Below are positions 1-6,173 of a stretch of 35,542 bases of DNA, piece after piece. The notes below the pieces were generated by a model, which was not told the DNA's origin, made no database searches, and saw only the letters and a program-made list of their open reading frames with translations. This stretch comes from Flavobacteriaceae bacterium UBA3339 (GTDB taxonomy: Bacteria > Bacteroidota > Bacteroidia > Flavobacteriales > Flavobacteriaceae): positions 1 to 35,542 of the forward strand of contig DERN01000012.1 in the NCBI GenBank assembly GCA_002360925.1, in the 5' to 3' direction. The position numbers were made by a program, and so were the translations under genes. Numbering within the stretch: position 1 is the first letter of the stretch; each line of letters begins with the position of its first letter.

Positions 1-1
1 G

Positions 2-862
2 GATGTATATGTCTCGAAAATGACAAAAGACGGATTGTTTCAAGAGGTTCAAAACCTAGGTGAACCGATCAACTCAAACTCGGACGATTTTGCTTACTAT
101 ATCGATTACAGTAGTAAAGAAGGTTTCTTTTCGAGCAACCGCACCGGAGGAAAAGGAAACGATGATCTTTACGGATTTGTGGAAACAAGAGCATTGAACG
201 TTTGTAAGCAAGACCTTCGTGTATGGGTGGTTAATGGTAAAACGCGTAACATGATAGCGGATGCAACAGTGACTTTATACGATGCATATTACAACGAAAA
301 AGGTATTTCGAGTCAGGCTTCAGCTAGCGGTTATGCATTCAATACGGATTATGATTGCGATGCAAAATACCGATTAAAAGTAGAGAAGGAAGGCTTTGTA
401 ACGGTTGAAGAAATGGTTACGATGGGCGTGGAAAGTGGGTTGACAGAGAAAACGATCACACTATATCCTCGAAAAGTAGAAGTAAAACCAAAAGACGATT
501 TGTTTAAAGTGTTGAGTCTGAAACCGATTTATTTTGATTTTGACAAAGATAATATCCGTGAAGATGCTGCTTTAGAATTAGCAAAAGTTGTGGAAGTATT
601 GAGAGATTATCCTAGAATGAAAATCGATGTTCGTTCACATACGGATAGTCGTGGATCTGATGCTTACAACTTAAAGCTATCACAGCGCAGAGCGAAATCA
701 ACGGCTGAGTGGATGATGGCACAAGGTATCGATTCTTCGAGAATCACGTACAAAGGTTATGGTGAAACACAATTAGAGAATCGTTGTAAAAACGGAGTGA
801 AATGTTCGGATACTGAACACGAAGAAAACCGTAGATCCGAGTTTATTGTAACGGAGATGTAA
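2..862 (+). CDS. OmpA-family outer membrane protein, C-terminal part (5' end outside window)
   Basis: The reading frame is open from base 2, so the gene starts before the window. The visible part begins with a PD40/WD40-like strand (DVYVSKMTKDG, SSNRTGGKGNDDLYGF). A short carboxypeptidase-regulatory-like beta domain follows (VWVVNGKTRNMIADATVTLYD). The last 115 residues or so form an OmpA peptidoglycan-binding domain, with PIYFDFDKDNIRED, a SHTDSRGSDAYNLKLSQRRA motif and a GYGE segment. The family sits in the outer membrane or periplasm and grips the peptidoglycan through the OmpA domain. This PD40-regulatory-OmpA order is common in Flavobacteriia, often beside PorP/SprF-type genes, but the upstream neighbour cannot be seen. 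The family call is firm; the specific role is unknown. Confidence 0.9.
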   Translation, partial: DVYVSKMTKDGLFQEVQNLGEPINSNSDDFAYYIDYSSKEGFFSSNRTGGKGNDDLYGFVETRALNVCKQDLRVWVVNGKTRNMIADATVTLYDAYYNEKGISSQASASGYAFNTDYDCDAKYRLKVEKEGFVTVEEMVTMGVESGLTEKTITLYPRKVEVKPKDDLFKVLSLKPIYFDFDKDNIREDAALELAKVVEVLRDYPRMKIDVRSHTDSRGSDAYNLKLSQRRAKSTAEWMMAQGIDSSRITYKGYGETQLENRCKNGVKCSDTEHEENRRSEFIVTEM

Positions 863-885
863 TAATTTAATTATATTAATAAATA

Positions 886-922
886 AAACCGGAGTTACTT
901 AATAAAAGAGCTCCGGTTTTTT
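886..922 (+). terminator. Rho-independent terminator after the OmpA-family gene
   Basis: A perfect 9-bp stem, aaaccggag (886-894) with ctccggttt (911-919), is followed by a short T-run. It lies 23 bases past the stop. It may also serve the minus-strand TPR remnant that ends at 948. Confidence 0.8.
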
Positions 923-947
923 AATTTAGCAGTGAAAAAAAGTCTTA

Positions 948-1354
948 TCACTCTTTATAATTTGTAATAGTCCATTTTGCCATATGCCAATTCACTTTGT
1001 AAGGATAAGCTTCGTAAAACGAATTGTCTTCATTTCTTGAATACCCCTTTTCAGAATCTTTTTTTGCTTCTTTCATCAAGATTTCTACCTTGTTTTGATC
1101 TTCATTTAAGTGTAATAAACAAATTCCTTTATAGTATTTTGCGTCAGAAAATTCTACATATTCTGCTAAAGATTTATCGAAATAAGAAATAGCTCGAGCA
1201 TAATTTCGTAATTCATATTGAATAATTCCCATATAGACCAAATCTAAATAATGAATCCACGATTCGCCGCGTTCTTTTATTGTTCGATCAAAATCGCTTT
1301 GTAAAATTTGTTCTGCTTTTTTAAACTCGTTCAATTGCAAGTAACATAAAGAAA
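948..1354 (-). pseudogene. TPR-repeat protein, 3' part of a transposon-split gene
   Basis: This is the C-terminal half of a tetratricopeptide-repeat protein whose 5' half lies at 5276-5703. Helical repeats are visible, for example YLQLNEFKKAEQIL and YELRNYARAISYFDKSLAEY. The end is conserved-looking, YPYKVNWHMAKWTITNYKE, then TGA. There is no plausible start codon of its own: the frame runs leftwards into the transposon inverted repeat. Bases 1347-1354 are one copy of the target duplication taaagaaa. Removing 1355-5275 plus one duplication copy restores HSYPFYISLCYLQLNEF across the junction in frame. A TTG at 1338-1340 could start a 130-residue peptide, but translation is unlikely to matter. 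Confidence 0.88.
1347..1354. repeat. Target-site duplication, left copy
   Basis: taaagaaa, identical to 5276-5283. The flanking bases on either side do not match, so the duplication is exactly 8 bp. That is the size known for the IS1595 family. Confidence 0.92.
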
Positions 1355-1380
1355 AATGATTATCGGCAACTTTATACCAA
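1355..1380 (+). repeat. Terminal inverted repeat, left
   Basis: A 26-bp end starting directly after the target duplication. It differs from the reverse complement of 5250-5275 only at positions 6 and 21, both t to c changes. It is the presumed transposase binding and cleavage site. Confidence 0.92.
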
Positions 1381-1469
1381 AATATAAAAAGTGATTATTT
1401 AGTGAGGTAATAGAATACATATTTCCGTTAAATTATACGGATTGAGAGTAATAACAAATATAAGAAATT

Positions 1470-1498
1470 AAGACCATCAATCAAATGATGGTCTTTTT
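1470..1498 (+). terminator. Hairpin terminator inside the left end of the transposon
   Basis: A perfect 10-bp stem, aagaccatca (1470-1479) with tgatggtctt (1486-1495), has a 6-base loop and a T-run. It stands between the left end and the RHH-transposase genes. It would block transcription entering from outside, a common safeguard in insertion sequences. Confidence 0.8.
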
Positions 1499-1520
1499 AT
1501 TTGGAAAAATATTTTTATGT

Positions 1521-1537
1521 TACGTAATTAATACGTA
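1521..1537. promoter_or_regulatory. Paired TACGTA sites, candidate RHH operator
   Basis: The palindromic hexamer TACGTA occurs at 1521-1526 and again at 1532-1537, 11 bases centre to centre (one helical turn). It lies 34 bases before the ribbon-helix-helix gene. RHH repressors typically bind such tandem sites as paired dimers, so autoregulation is a reasonable inference. Confidence 0.5.
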
Positions 1538-1570
1538 TCTTTAAGATAGAAATTTAAACATAAAAGAATC

Positions 1571-1744
1571 ATGGGAATAGCAAAAGACAAAAGAAGATTT
1601 GAAGTGCATTTAAGACAAGATGTAATTGATGCTTTAATGGACATTGCCGATAAAGAAAACAGAAGCCTTAAGAATCTTATGGAATGGGTTCTTATTGATT
1701 ATGTAAGTAGTAATAATAACCACAAACAAAAAGATGACTTATGA
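1571..1744 (+). CDS. Small ribbon-helix-helix (Arc/MetJ-type) protein
   Basis: A 57-residue protein. Residues 9-46 fit the ribbon-helix-helix DNA-binding fold: a short beta strand (RRFEVHLRQ), helix A (DVIDALMDIADKEN), a turn with RSLKN, then helix B (LMEWVLIDYV). The charged tail is HKQKDDL. Its stop overlaps the transposase start in ATGA (1741-1744), so the two are probably translationally coupled and act together. By inference it represses transposase transcription or is a transposition accessory factor. It could also be an orphan antitoxin-like protein, but no toxin partner is seen. The TACGTA pair upstream supports autoregulation. Confidence 0.8.
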   Translation: MGIAKDKRRFEVHLRQDVIDALMDIADKENRSLKNLMEWVLIDYVSSNNNHKQKDDL

Positions 1745-2679
1745 ATATAATGCAATTTTTTAAGAAGTTTCCAGATGAAGATTCTTGTCGTGAACACTTC
1801 AAGAAATATCGTGATAGAGTTGGTGTAGTATGTAAAAAATGTGGTTGTAATGAACACTATTGGTTATCTACAATAAATTACTACAAATGTAAGGAATGTG
1901 GCTTTAGAACTTCGCTTAAGAGTGGTACTGTTATGGAAAATAGTAAACTTCCTTATCAATATTGGTATATGGCATTTATGTTCTCTACAAGTACCAAGAA
2001 ATCATTTTCGGCACTAGAAATCCAAAGACAACTTAACCATCCTTTTTATGAACCAATATGGGCAATGATGCACAAAATACGCAGGATCATGACCAAAGCG
2101 GATGAAGAATTTCAATTGACCGATTCAATAGAAATGGATGAGGGATTTTTTGTTACTAATCCACCCAAGGATGAAGATGGAAAGGTGATTAAAGAAGATA
2201 TGAAACGAGGTATGGGAAGTCCAAGAAATGCAAAAGTTCTTGTTATGGTTGAATCAAAACTAAATCCCGATCAAGACAATATCCACAAACCAAATCGTTC
2301 CGTAAAACGTTTAAAAATGGTTCATATCGAGGACTACAAGAATGATACCTTAGAAAAAGAACTAAAGAAAGCCGTTGAAATAGAAAAGACTTTTGTTCTT
2401 ACCGATAATGGTCGCCATTATAGTAAACTCAAAAGTCTTTTAACTAAGGGACATCATGCAATTAACACAAGACATATCCCTAATTCCGATAAAGTACTTC
2501 CATGGGTTCATAAGACCATATCAAATGCCAAACGTTTGTTTCTTGGTGTTCATCATTCTTTTGGTCGTGAATATACTCAAAACTACCTAAGTGAGTTTTG
2601 TTATAAATTCAATCGTAGGAATTACGTTGATATTTTTGAAAGCCTTGTAAGTTCTAGTGTGAAATATGCTTGGTATTAG
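1741..2679 (+). CDS. IS1595-family (ISXO2-like) transposase
   Basis: 312 residues, a normal full length for the family. An N-terminal zinc ribbon is seen as CKKC at 31-34 and CKEC at 50-53. The ISXO2-like catalytic domain follows, with D132 (SIEMDEGFF) and D221 (FVLTDNGRHY). The family-typical block WVHKTISNAKRLFLGVHHSF leads to YLSEFCYKFNRR. In this family the third metal ligand is often not Glu, and the H256/N261/K263 block is the candidate here. It cuts and joins the 26-bp ends and generates 8-bp duplications, as seen at this site. The gene overlaps the RHH gene by 4 bases. No frameshift or stop is seen. Confidence 0.93.
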   Translation: MNIMQFFKKFPDEDSCREHFKKYRDRVGVVCKKCGCNEHYWLSTINYYKCKECGFRTSLKSGTVMENSKLPYQYWYMAFMFSTSTKKSFSALEIQRQLNHPFYEPIWAMMHKIRRIMTKADEEFQLTDSIEMDEGFFVTNPPKDEDGKVIKEDMKRGMGSPRNAKVLVMVESKLNPDQDNIHKPNRSVKRLKMVHIEDYKNDTLEKELKKAVEIEKTFVLTDNGRHYSKLKSLLTKGHHAINTRHIPNSDKVLPWVHKTISNAKRLFLGVHHSFGREYTQNYLSEFCYKFNRRNYVDIFESLVSSSVKYAWY

Positions 2680-2726
2680 TTTTTGTTTGTATATACATAC
2701 TATATAAACAATAAATCGCTAATATT

Positions 2727-3089
2727 ATGTTACCACCAACCGAAAAAATTGAATTAAGAAATTTAGATAATATAGAATATTTTATCCAAAAAAATGGTCA
2801 ACTGTATGTAAATGTAACCAAATTAGAAAAAGAAGATAAATTACAACCTTTTCCAATTTGGTTAGAAAGTATTCAAGATACTTTTATTGAATATACTCGT
2901 GCGATATTATTCTATGACTTGTTTAAATACAAAAATTCAGAAGAGTATTCGAATAGCTTTTACTTAAATATTAATGAAATCCTTTATGTAGATTATTTTA
3001 TAGCGACCGTATATGTGTATAGGAATCACACAAAATTTATAAACAAAATGGATTGTCTTCTTGAAGTAATTAAAGAATACATAAACTAA
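2727..3089 (+). CDS. Hypothetical protein, transposon cargo
   Basis: A 120-residue protein that I do not recognise. It has no signal peptide or clear membrane segment and is rich in aromatic and acidic residues (IEYFIQKNGQLYVNVTKLEKED, then TFIEYTRAILFYDLF). Helices are predicted by eye in the second half, and it ends in LLEVIKEYIN. It begins 47 bases after the transposase stop and converges on the next gene, with stops 20 bases apart. The very low GC content resembles the other cargo genes. It is likely a real gene because it is the only long frame here and has an A-rich leader, but the function is unknown. Confidence 0.65.
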   Translation: MLPPTEKIELRNLDNIEYFIQKNGQLYVNVTKLEKEDKLQPFPIWLESIQDTFIEYTRAILFYDLFKYKNSEEYSNSFYLNINEILYVDYFIATVYVYRNHTKFINKMDCLLEVIKEYIN

Positions 3090-3109
3090 ACAAAATTTAA
3101 ACTTTTATA

Positions 3110-3436
3110 TTATTCAATTAGTTCTTTGTAAAAATCATAATTAGTTCCATCAATTGGATATACTCTGTAAGTGTTATCAACTCGCATTGTAACAACGAAA
3201 ATATTTACATCACTTGCTATTTTAGGGTCAAATGTATCTTTATTTTCTATATTAAAATTTGTAGATAATAAATCTTCTAAATCAATATTTTTAATATTAT
3301 CTTCTTTTCTAAGAATTATAATTCTTTTTATAGTATCAGCTATATTGTCTTCTATATTATTTTTAAGTGGTAAAGCTTTAAGTTTTTTAAAGAAATTTAT
3401 TTTTTCCAATAAACTTATATTTTCATAGGTTTCCAT
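3110..3436 (-). CDS. Hypothetical protein, transposon cargo (minus strand)
   Basis: 108 residues, unrecognised. The N-terminal half looks alpha-helical and charged (ETYENISLLEKINFFKKLKA, DTIKRIIILRKED). The C-terminal part could form beta strands (VNIFVVTMRVDNTYRVYPID). No signal peptide is seen. It is the only cargo gene on the minus strand and converges with the gene ending at 3089. A competing 85-residue plus-strand frame at 3171-3428 is hydrophobic and low in complexity, as expected for an antisense shadow. Function unknown. Confidence 0.6.
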   Translation of the reverse strand: METYENISLLEKINFFKKLKALPLKNNIEDNIADTIKRIIILRKEDNIKNIDLEDLLSTNFNIENKDTFDPKIASDVNIFVVTMRVDNTYRVYPIDGTNYDFYKELIE

Positions 3437-3490
3437 GTTTTGATTTTTTATAATGTTTTATTTAACAAATATAGTATTAAAAGTTTTCCT

Positions 3491-3498
3491 TACATTTG
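3491..3498 (+). promoter_or_regulatory. Candidate Bacteroidota promoter box TACATTTG
   Basis: Exact match to TAnnTTTG. No clear -33 TTTG is seen at the right distance. If active, it would transcribe the hairpin-rich stretch and then the lipoprotein gene at 3967. Confidence 0.35.
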
Positions 3499-3538
3499 TT
3501 ACCAGTATAAAAATATTCGTGCTTAATTGCATTATTGC

Positions 3539-3716
3539 TAAACCGAAATACCACATCGAAAATAAAAGAGCAAATAATGTATATGAGGGCATGCCGATAT
3601 GGCGTGGCTTGTATTCATTGCTTTTTTTGGGAGTGGTATTCCAAGGTTTAGGATGTTTACAATGTCCACGCTTATTTTTTTATAGAACACAATTTTGTTA
3701 AACCTAAAATACCACA
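3539..3716. repeat. Segment bounded by imperfect direct repeats
   Basis: taaaccgaaataccaca (3539-3555) recurs as taaacctaaaataccaca (3699-3716), one substitution and one extra base apart. The 143 bases between them include gcgtgg (3602-3607) and ccacgc, which could pair, and a poly-T tract. This may be a small inserted unit or a dispersed repeat. Origin unknown. Confidence 0.5.
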
Positions 3717-3776
3717 AGAAATGAACAAAAGAATCTACAAACCGAAAGACAAGAATCGAATAATCTTAATAAGTAT

Positions 3777-3931
3777 TCCTATTTTTCTAAAATAGGATAA
3801 TGTCTAAGAGGACGATTATTGTCCGATTTCATCTAAAAATACCCCCGTAAATACATTGATTTGTTTAGAACAAAGTGAATAGGTATTATTTCTATTCACA
3901 CATTATTATCGTGTGTTTATGTATAAACACA
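3777..3931. repeat. Cluster of four hairpins
   Basis: Four stems lie in 155 bases. tcctatttt (3777-3785) pairs with aaaatagga (3789-3797). ggac (3810-3813) pairs with gtcc (3821-3824). gtgaatag (3875-3882) pairs with ctattcac (3892-3899). tgtgttta (3912-3919) pairs with taaacaca (3924-3931). Three are perfect 8-9 bp stems. They may form a structured leader for the lipoprotein gene or a DNA processing site. Confidence 0.55.
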
Positions 3932-3966
3932 AAAATCAAATCAATTATTTATAGAAAAATACAATC

Positions 3967-4593
3967 ATGAACAAAAAGAATTTATTTAAATTTAGAAGTA
4001 AATTAACAATGCGTTCCACATTTATGGGGATATTATTACTTACAACATTAGGAAGCTGTGGTTCTTCAATGGAATCTGATGCCGATAAAGTTGCCAAGTT
4101 AATATGCGAAGCAAACAATGACTTTAGCAAAGCGGGTGAAGCAAGCGAAAAAGCACTTAAAATTACCGAAAAATACACTGGTGATGATAAACTTAAGTTT
4201 GAACAACTAGTAATGCAAAAGGCTAAGGATTGTCTTTCTTATGGGAGTAGTATAAGTACGGATAATGAAGATTCATATAGTGGTGATGAAGAAAACACCT
4301 ATGAATCCGAAAGTACTTCAACTAACAGCGAGGTTAGTTCTAGTGATATAGATGATATGCTTGATAGTTATGAGGACTATGTTGATCAATACATTGATTA
4401 TATGAAGAAAGTAAGCAAAGGTGATATGAGTGCCATTGCGGATGCACCAGTACTTATGGAAAAAGCACAAGAATGGGGTTCTAAGATGGAAAATAGTAAG
4501 GGTGATATGACAGCTAGACAAATTTCAAGAATGACAGAAATTATGAATAGGATGAATATTGCTATTTCCGATATGAACAAATCAATGAGATAG
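3967..4593 (+). CDS. Putative lipoprotein, transposon cargo
   Basis: 208 residues. A lipoprotein signal is seen: a hydrophobic stretch GILLLTTLGSC with the lipid-attachment Cys at residue 31. An internal ATG at 4009 would give a more usual signal length (Cys 17), so either start is possible. I kept the upstream one for its A-rich leader. The middle is a Ser/Glu/Asp-rich linker. The C-terminal part is helical and acidic (DDMLDSYEDYVDQYIDYMKK, then KGDMSAIADAPVLMEKAQEW). It resembles Bacteroidota lipoproteins of unknown function, possibly the DUF6591 group, though I cannot verify that. A strong terminator follows. Its role in the transposon is unknown. Confidence 0.8.
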   Translation: MNKKNLFKFRSKLTMRSTFMGILLLTTLGSCGSSMESDADKVAKLICEANNDFSKAGEASEKALKITEKYTGDDKLKFEQLVMQKAKDCLSYGSSISTDNEDSYSGDEENTYESESTSTNSEVSSSDIDDMLDSYEDYVDQYIDYMKKVSKGDMSAIADAPVLMEKAQEWGSKMENSKGDMTARQISRMTEIMNRMNIAISDMNKSMR

Positions 4594-4600
4594 AAAAAAG

Positions 4601-4634
4601 AAAAATCCACTTCTAATTAAGGAAGTGGATTTTT
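4601..4634 (+). terminator. Terminator after the lipoprotein cargo gene
   Basis: A perfect 13-bp stem, aaaaatccacttc (4601-4613) with gaagtggattttt (4622-4634), has an 8-base loop and T-run. It separates the lipoprotein gene from the next cargo gene. Confidence 0.88.
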
Positions 4635-4695
4635 TGTTATAAAACATGAATATTCGTGATATTTAAGTATCATTGCATGAATAAATACTTATAAA

Positions 4696-5241
4696 ATGAA
4701 AAAATTCTTTGATAATGTTTTTAAACCATATATTTTTCCCATTCTTCTACTCTTTATAGGTGTACTTATAAAGGAATCGTTAGACCTTACAGTAATTAAT
4801 AATTTCTTTAAAAATAGTTCATTTACTTTTTTTAAGTTTTTAAATACACAGTTGAGTTTATGGATAGTTATCCTAATGTATATTGCTATTTTATTTCTTA
4901 CAAAAGTTATAAATTCTAAATTTAAGCGTGTAAGTAAAAGTGAAAGACTTAAAAGAAAAGCTATTAAAAATTCACCATCATTTATTGATTTTCACGACAA
5001 CGATCATAAAATTATTGGAAGAGTACATTTTTCAGCAAAAGTATCAAGAAACGATTACAACATTACAATTGATAAATGTTACTGTAAAGAGTGTACAGGT
5101 GATTTTTTAAGAATGAAAAAAGATTATATGGGGGAATATGAGTGTATATGCAATAATACTTTAGACCATAATAAATTAAATAATATTAAGGCAGTAATAG
5201 TTACTAAATTAGAACAAAGTGAAACTATTATAAAAAAGTAA
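4696..5241 (+). CDS. Membrane-anchored Cys-rich hypothetical protein, transposon cargo
   Basis: 181 residues, family not recognised. Two hydrophobic segments at about 11-27 and 52-71 look like membrane helices. A basic stretch (KFKRVSKSERLKRK) follows and points to a cytoplasmic C-terminal domain. That domain carries C128, C130, C133, C150 and C152 in CYCKEC and YECICNN, a plausible metal-binding knuckle. The gene ends only 8 bases before the right inverted repeat and follows a terminator, so it probably has its own promoter. A membrane-plus-sensor design occurs in defence effectors and signalling proteins, but nothing here proves such a role. Confidence 0.72.
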   Translation: MKKFFDNVFKPYIFPILLLFIGVLIKESLDLTVINNFFKNSSFTFFKFLNTQLSLWIVILMYIAILFLTKVINSKFKRVSKSERLKRKAIKNSPSFIDFHDNDHKIIGRVHFSAKVSRNDYNITIDKCYCKECTGDFLRMKKDYMGEYECICNNTLDHNKLNNIKAVIVTKLEQSETIIKK

Positions 5242-5249
5242 ATTATTAC

Positions 5250-5275
5250 TTGGTGTAAAGTTGCCGATAGTCATT
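5250..5275 (-). repeat. Terminal inverted repeat, right
   Basis: A 26-bp end, the reverse complement of 1355-1380 at 24 of 26 positions (ttgccgata at 5261-5269). It abuts the right target duplication. Confidence 0.92.
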
Positions 5276-5283
5276 TAAAGAAA
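5276..5283. repeat. Target-site duplication, right copy
   Basis: taaagaaa, identical to 1347-1354. Confidence 0.92.
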
Positions 5284-5703
5284 TATAAAATGGATATGAA
5301 TGATCGTTTTCGTAACCATAACCAAATTCTTTTTAAGCCATTTCCATATCGATAATTGCGTTTTTGTAATCTTTTTGGAAAATACATCTCAAATAACCTC
5401 TTCTTCCAAGATAAGATTTTCTGTCATAAAGAACTGCTTTATCATAACATGCAACAGCAAGATCATACTTCTTCATTTTCCAATAAGGAAGCGCTTTACT
5501 TTGCCATAACAGCGCAATCGTCGAATCTTTTCGATTTCTTGATTGATAAAAACTTCCCAATTTTGTGAAGTATAATGATAGCGATAAGCGCCTTCGTACA
5601 AATACTTTTGAATTATAGTATCTTGTGGCGTTTTCTTGTTTACTTGAGAATAGACATTAAAACTTAAAATAATAATGAATAAGAGTGTGATTTTTTGTTT
5701 CAT
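5276..5703 (-). pseudogene. TPR-repeat protein, 5' part of a transposon-split gene
   Basis: This half begins with ATG at 5701-5703 and a signal peptide, MKQKITLLFIIILSFNVYSQ. TPR-like helices follow (LPYWKMKKYDLAVACYDKAV). Three lesions are visible. One base is missing in the A-run near 5532, so NQEIEK shifts out of frame before DSTIALLWQSKA. TAA at 5333-5335 stands where Lys or Gln is expected, inside IDMEMA-KEFGYGYENDH. The transposon then interrupts YPFYISL. The repaired gene would encode about 275 residues with the half at 948-1346. It starts 28 bases after the lipoprotein gene, so it was the last gene of that operon. It was a secreted TPR protein; its function is unknown. Confidence 0.88.
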
Positions 5704-5731
5704 TAGAAAGCAAGAAGGCAGTTTTTACTTT

Positions 5732-6112
5732 TTATCTATTCAATGTGAAAGTGTAAATAGGGACTTGATCTTTTGAAGATTTTTTCCAATTTTCAGGCAA
5801 ATACGGATCGTTTAAATCTATTCCGTCAACAGGAGAAATTGAAAATTCAGTAAACCATTCTTGCGGATTTTCTCCATCTTTTTTGAAATAAGTTTGTCTT
5901 GCAATAATGCTGTCATTTGGATTCACAGTAAATGAATTGTAAATAACTAGCATACCAATAATTTGTGAATGTTTTAAAACTCCTGCTTTAAAATTAATTG
6001 GTTGGTCGGAAGTGTTTTTAACAATAAAAGCCGTCATTGGACTGTTATTGTATAAAGAGGAACAGCTAATTAAAGCAAAGTTTATTAAAATAAGGAAAAG
6101 AATTTTTTTCAT
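5732..6112 (-). CDS. Small putative lipoprotein
   Basis: 126 residues. A signal peptide with lipobox (FALISC, Cys 17) is followed by a compact beta-rich domain: TAFIVKNTSDQPINFKAGV and FTVNPNDSIIARQTYFKKDG. It ends VPIYTFTLNR. The order of strands suggests an immunoglobulin-like or beta-sandwich fold, but I do not recognise a family. It lies 61 bases downstream of the Omp85 gene and 28 bases upstream of the TPR gene on the same strand, so the three probably share a transcript. Likely outer membrane or periplasmic. Confidence 0.82.
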   Translation of the reverse strand: MKKILFLILINFALISCSSLYNNSPMTAFIVKNTSDQPINFKAGVLKHSQIIGMLVIYNSFTVNPNDSIIARQTYFKKDGENPQEWFTEFSISPVDGIDLNDPYLPENWKKSSKDQVPIYTFTLNR

Positions 6113-6173
6113 GTTGTTTAAGAATTTGTTTAAAAATCACACTAATTGAAGAAATCTTATGTTCTGGTTTTTA

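Larger units (their letters stand above)
3437..3966. other. 530-base non-coding stretch of the transposon
   Basis: No convincing gene is present. It holds a TAnnTTTG box at 3491-3498 and an imperfect direct repeat at 3539-3555 and 3699-3716. A run of four hairpins lies at 3777-3931. An 82-codon frame (3453-3701) covers the first part; its translation contains YEGMPIWRGLYSLLFLGVV. I doubt it is expressed: the promoter box lies inside it and its second half overlaps the repeat-bounded segment. Confidence 0.6.
1355..5275 (+). mobile_element. IS1595/ISXO2-type transposon with passenger genes
   Basis: This is a 3,921-bp element bounded by 26-bp terminal inverted repeats at 1355-1380 and 5250-5275. 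They agree at 24 of 26 positions; the core is tatcggcaacttta on the left. It is flanked by the 8-bp duplication taaagaaa and inserted in a TPR gene. In order it holds a read-in terminator, a paired TACGTA operator candidate, an RHH gene overlapping the transposase gene, two convergent unknown genes, a hairpin-rich non-coding stretch, a lipoprotein gene and a membrane protein gene. Passenger genes are known in the IS1595 family, but this cargo is not one I recognise. The transposase looks intact, so the element may be active. Confidence 0.93.

Noticed and set aside
1355..1400. Continuation of the TPR reading frame into KVADNHF as true protein
   Set aside because: Those codons come from the transposon inverted repeat; the true upstream codons lie at 5284 and above.
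3171..3428. 85-codon hydrophobic frame opposite the minus-strand cargo gene
   Set aside because: Mirror of an AT-rich coding strand and made mostly of Ile, Leu, Phe and Ser. The minus-strand frame has the more protein-like composition.
3453..3701. 82-codon plus-strand frame in the transposon
   Set aside because: Contains a promoter box inside it and half of a repeat-bounded segment. Kept as part of the non-coding stretch, although the WRGLYSL region may belong to a repeat family.
3537..3716. Integron cassette with attC site
   Set aside because: Only the GTTAAAC core fits. No inverse core, no proper attC fold and no integrase were found.
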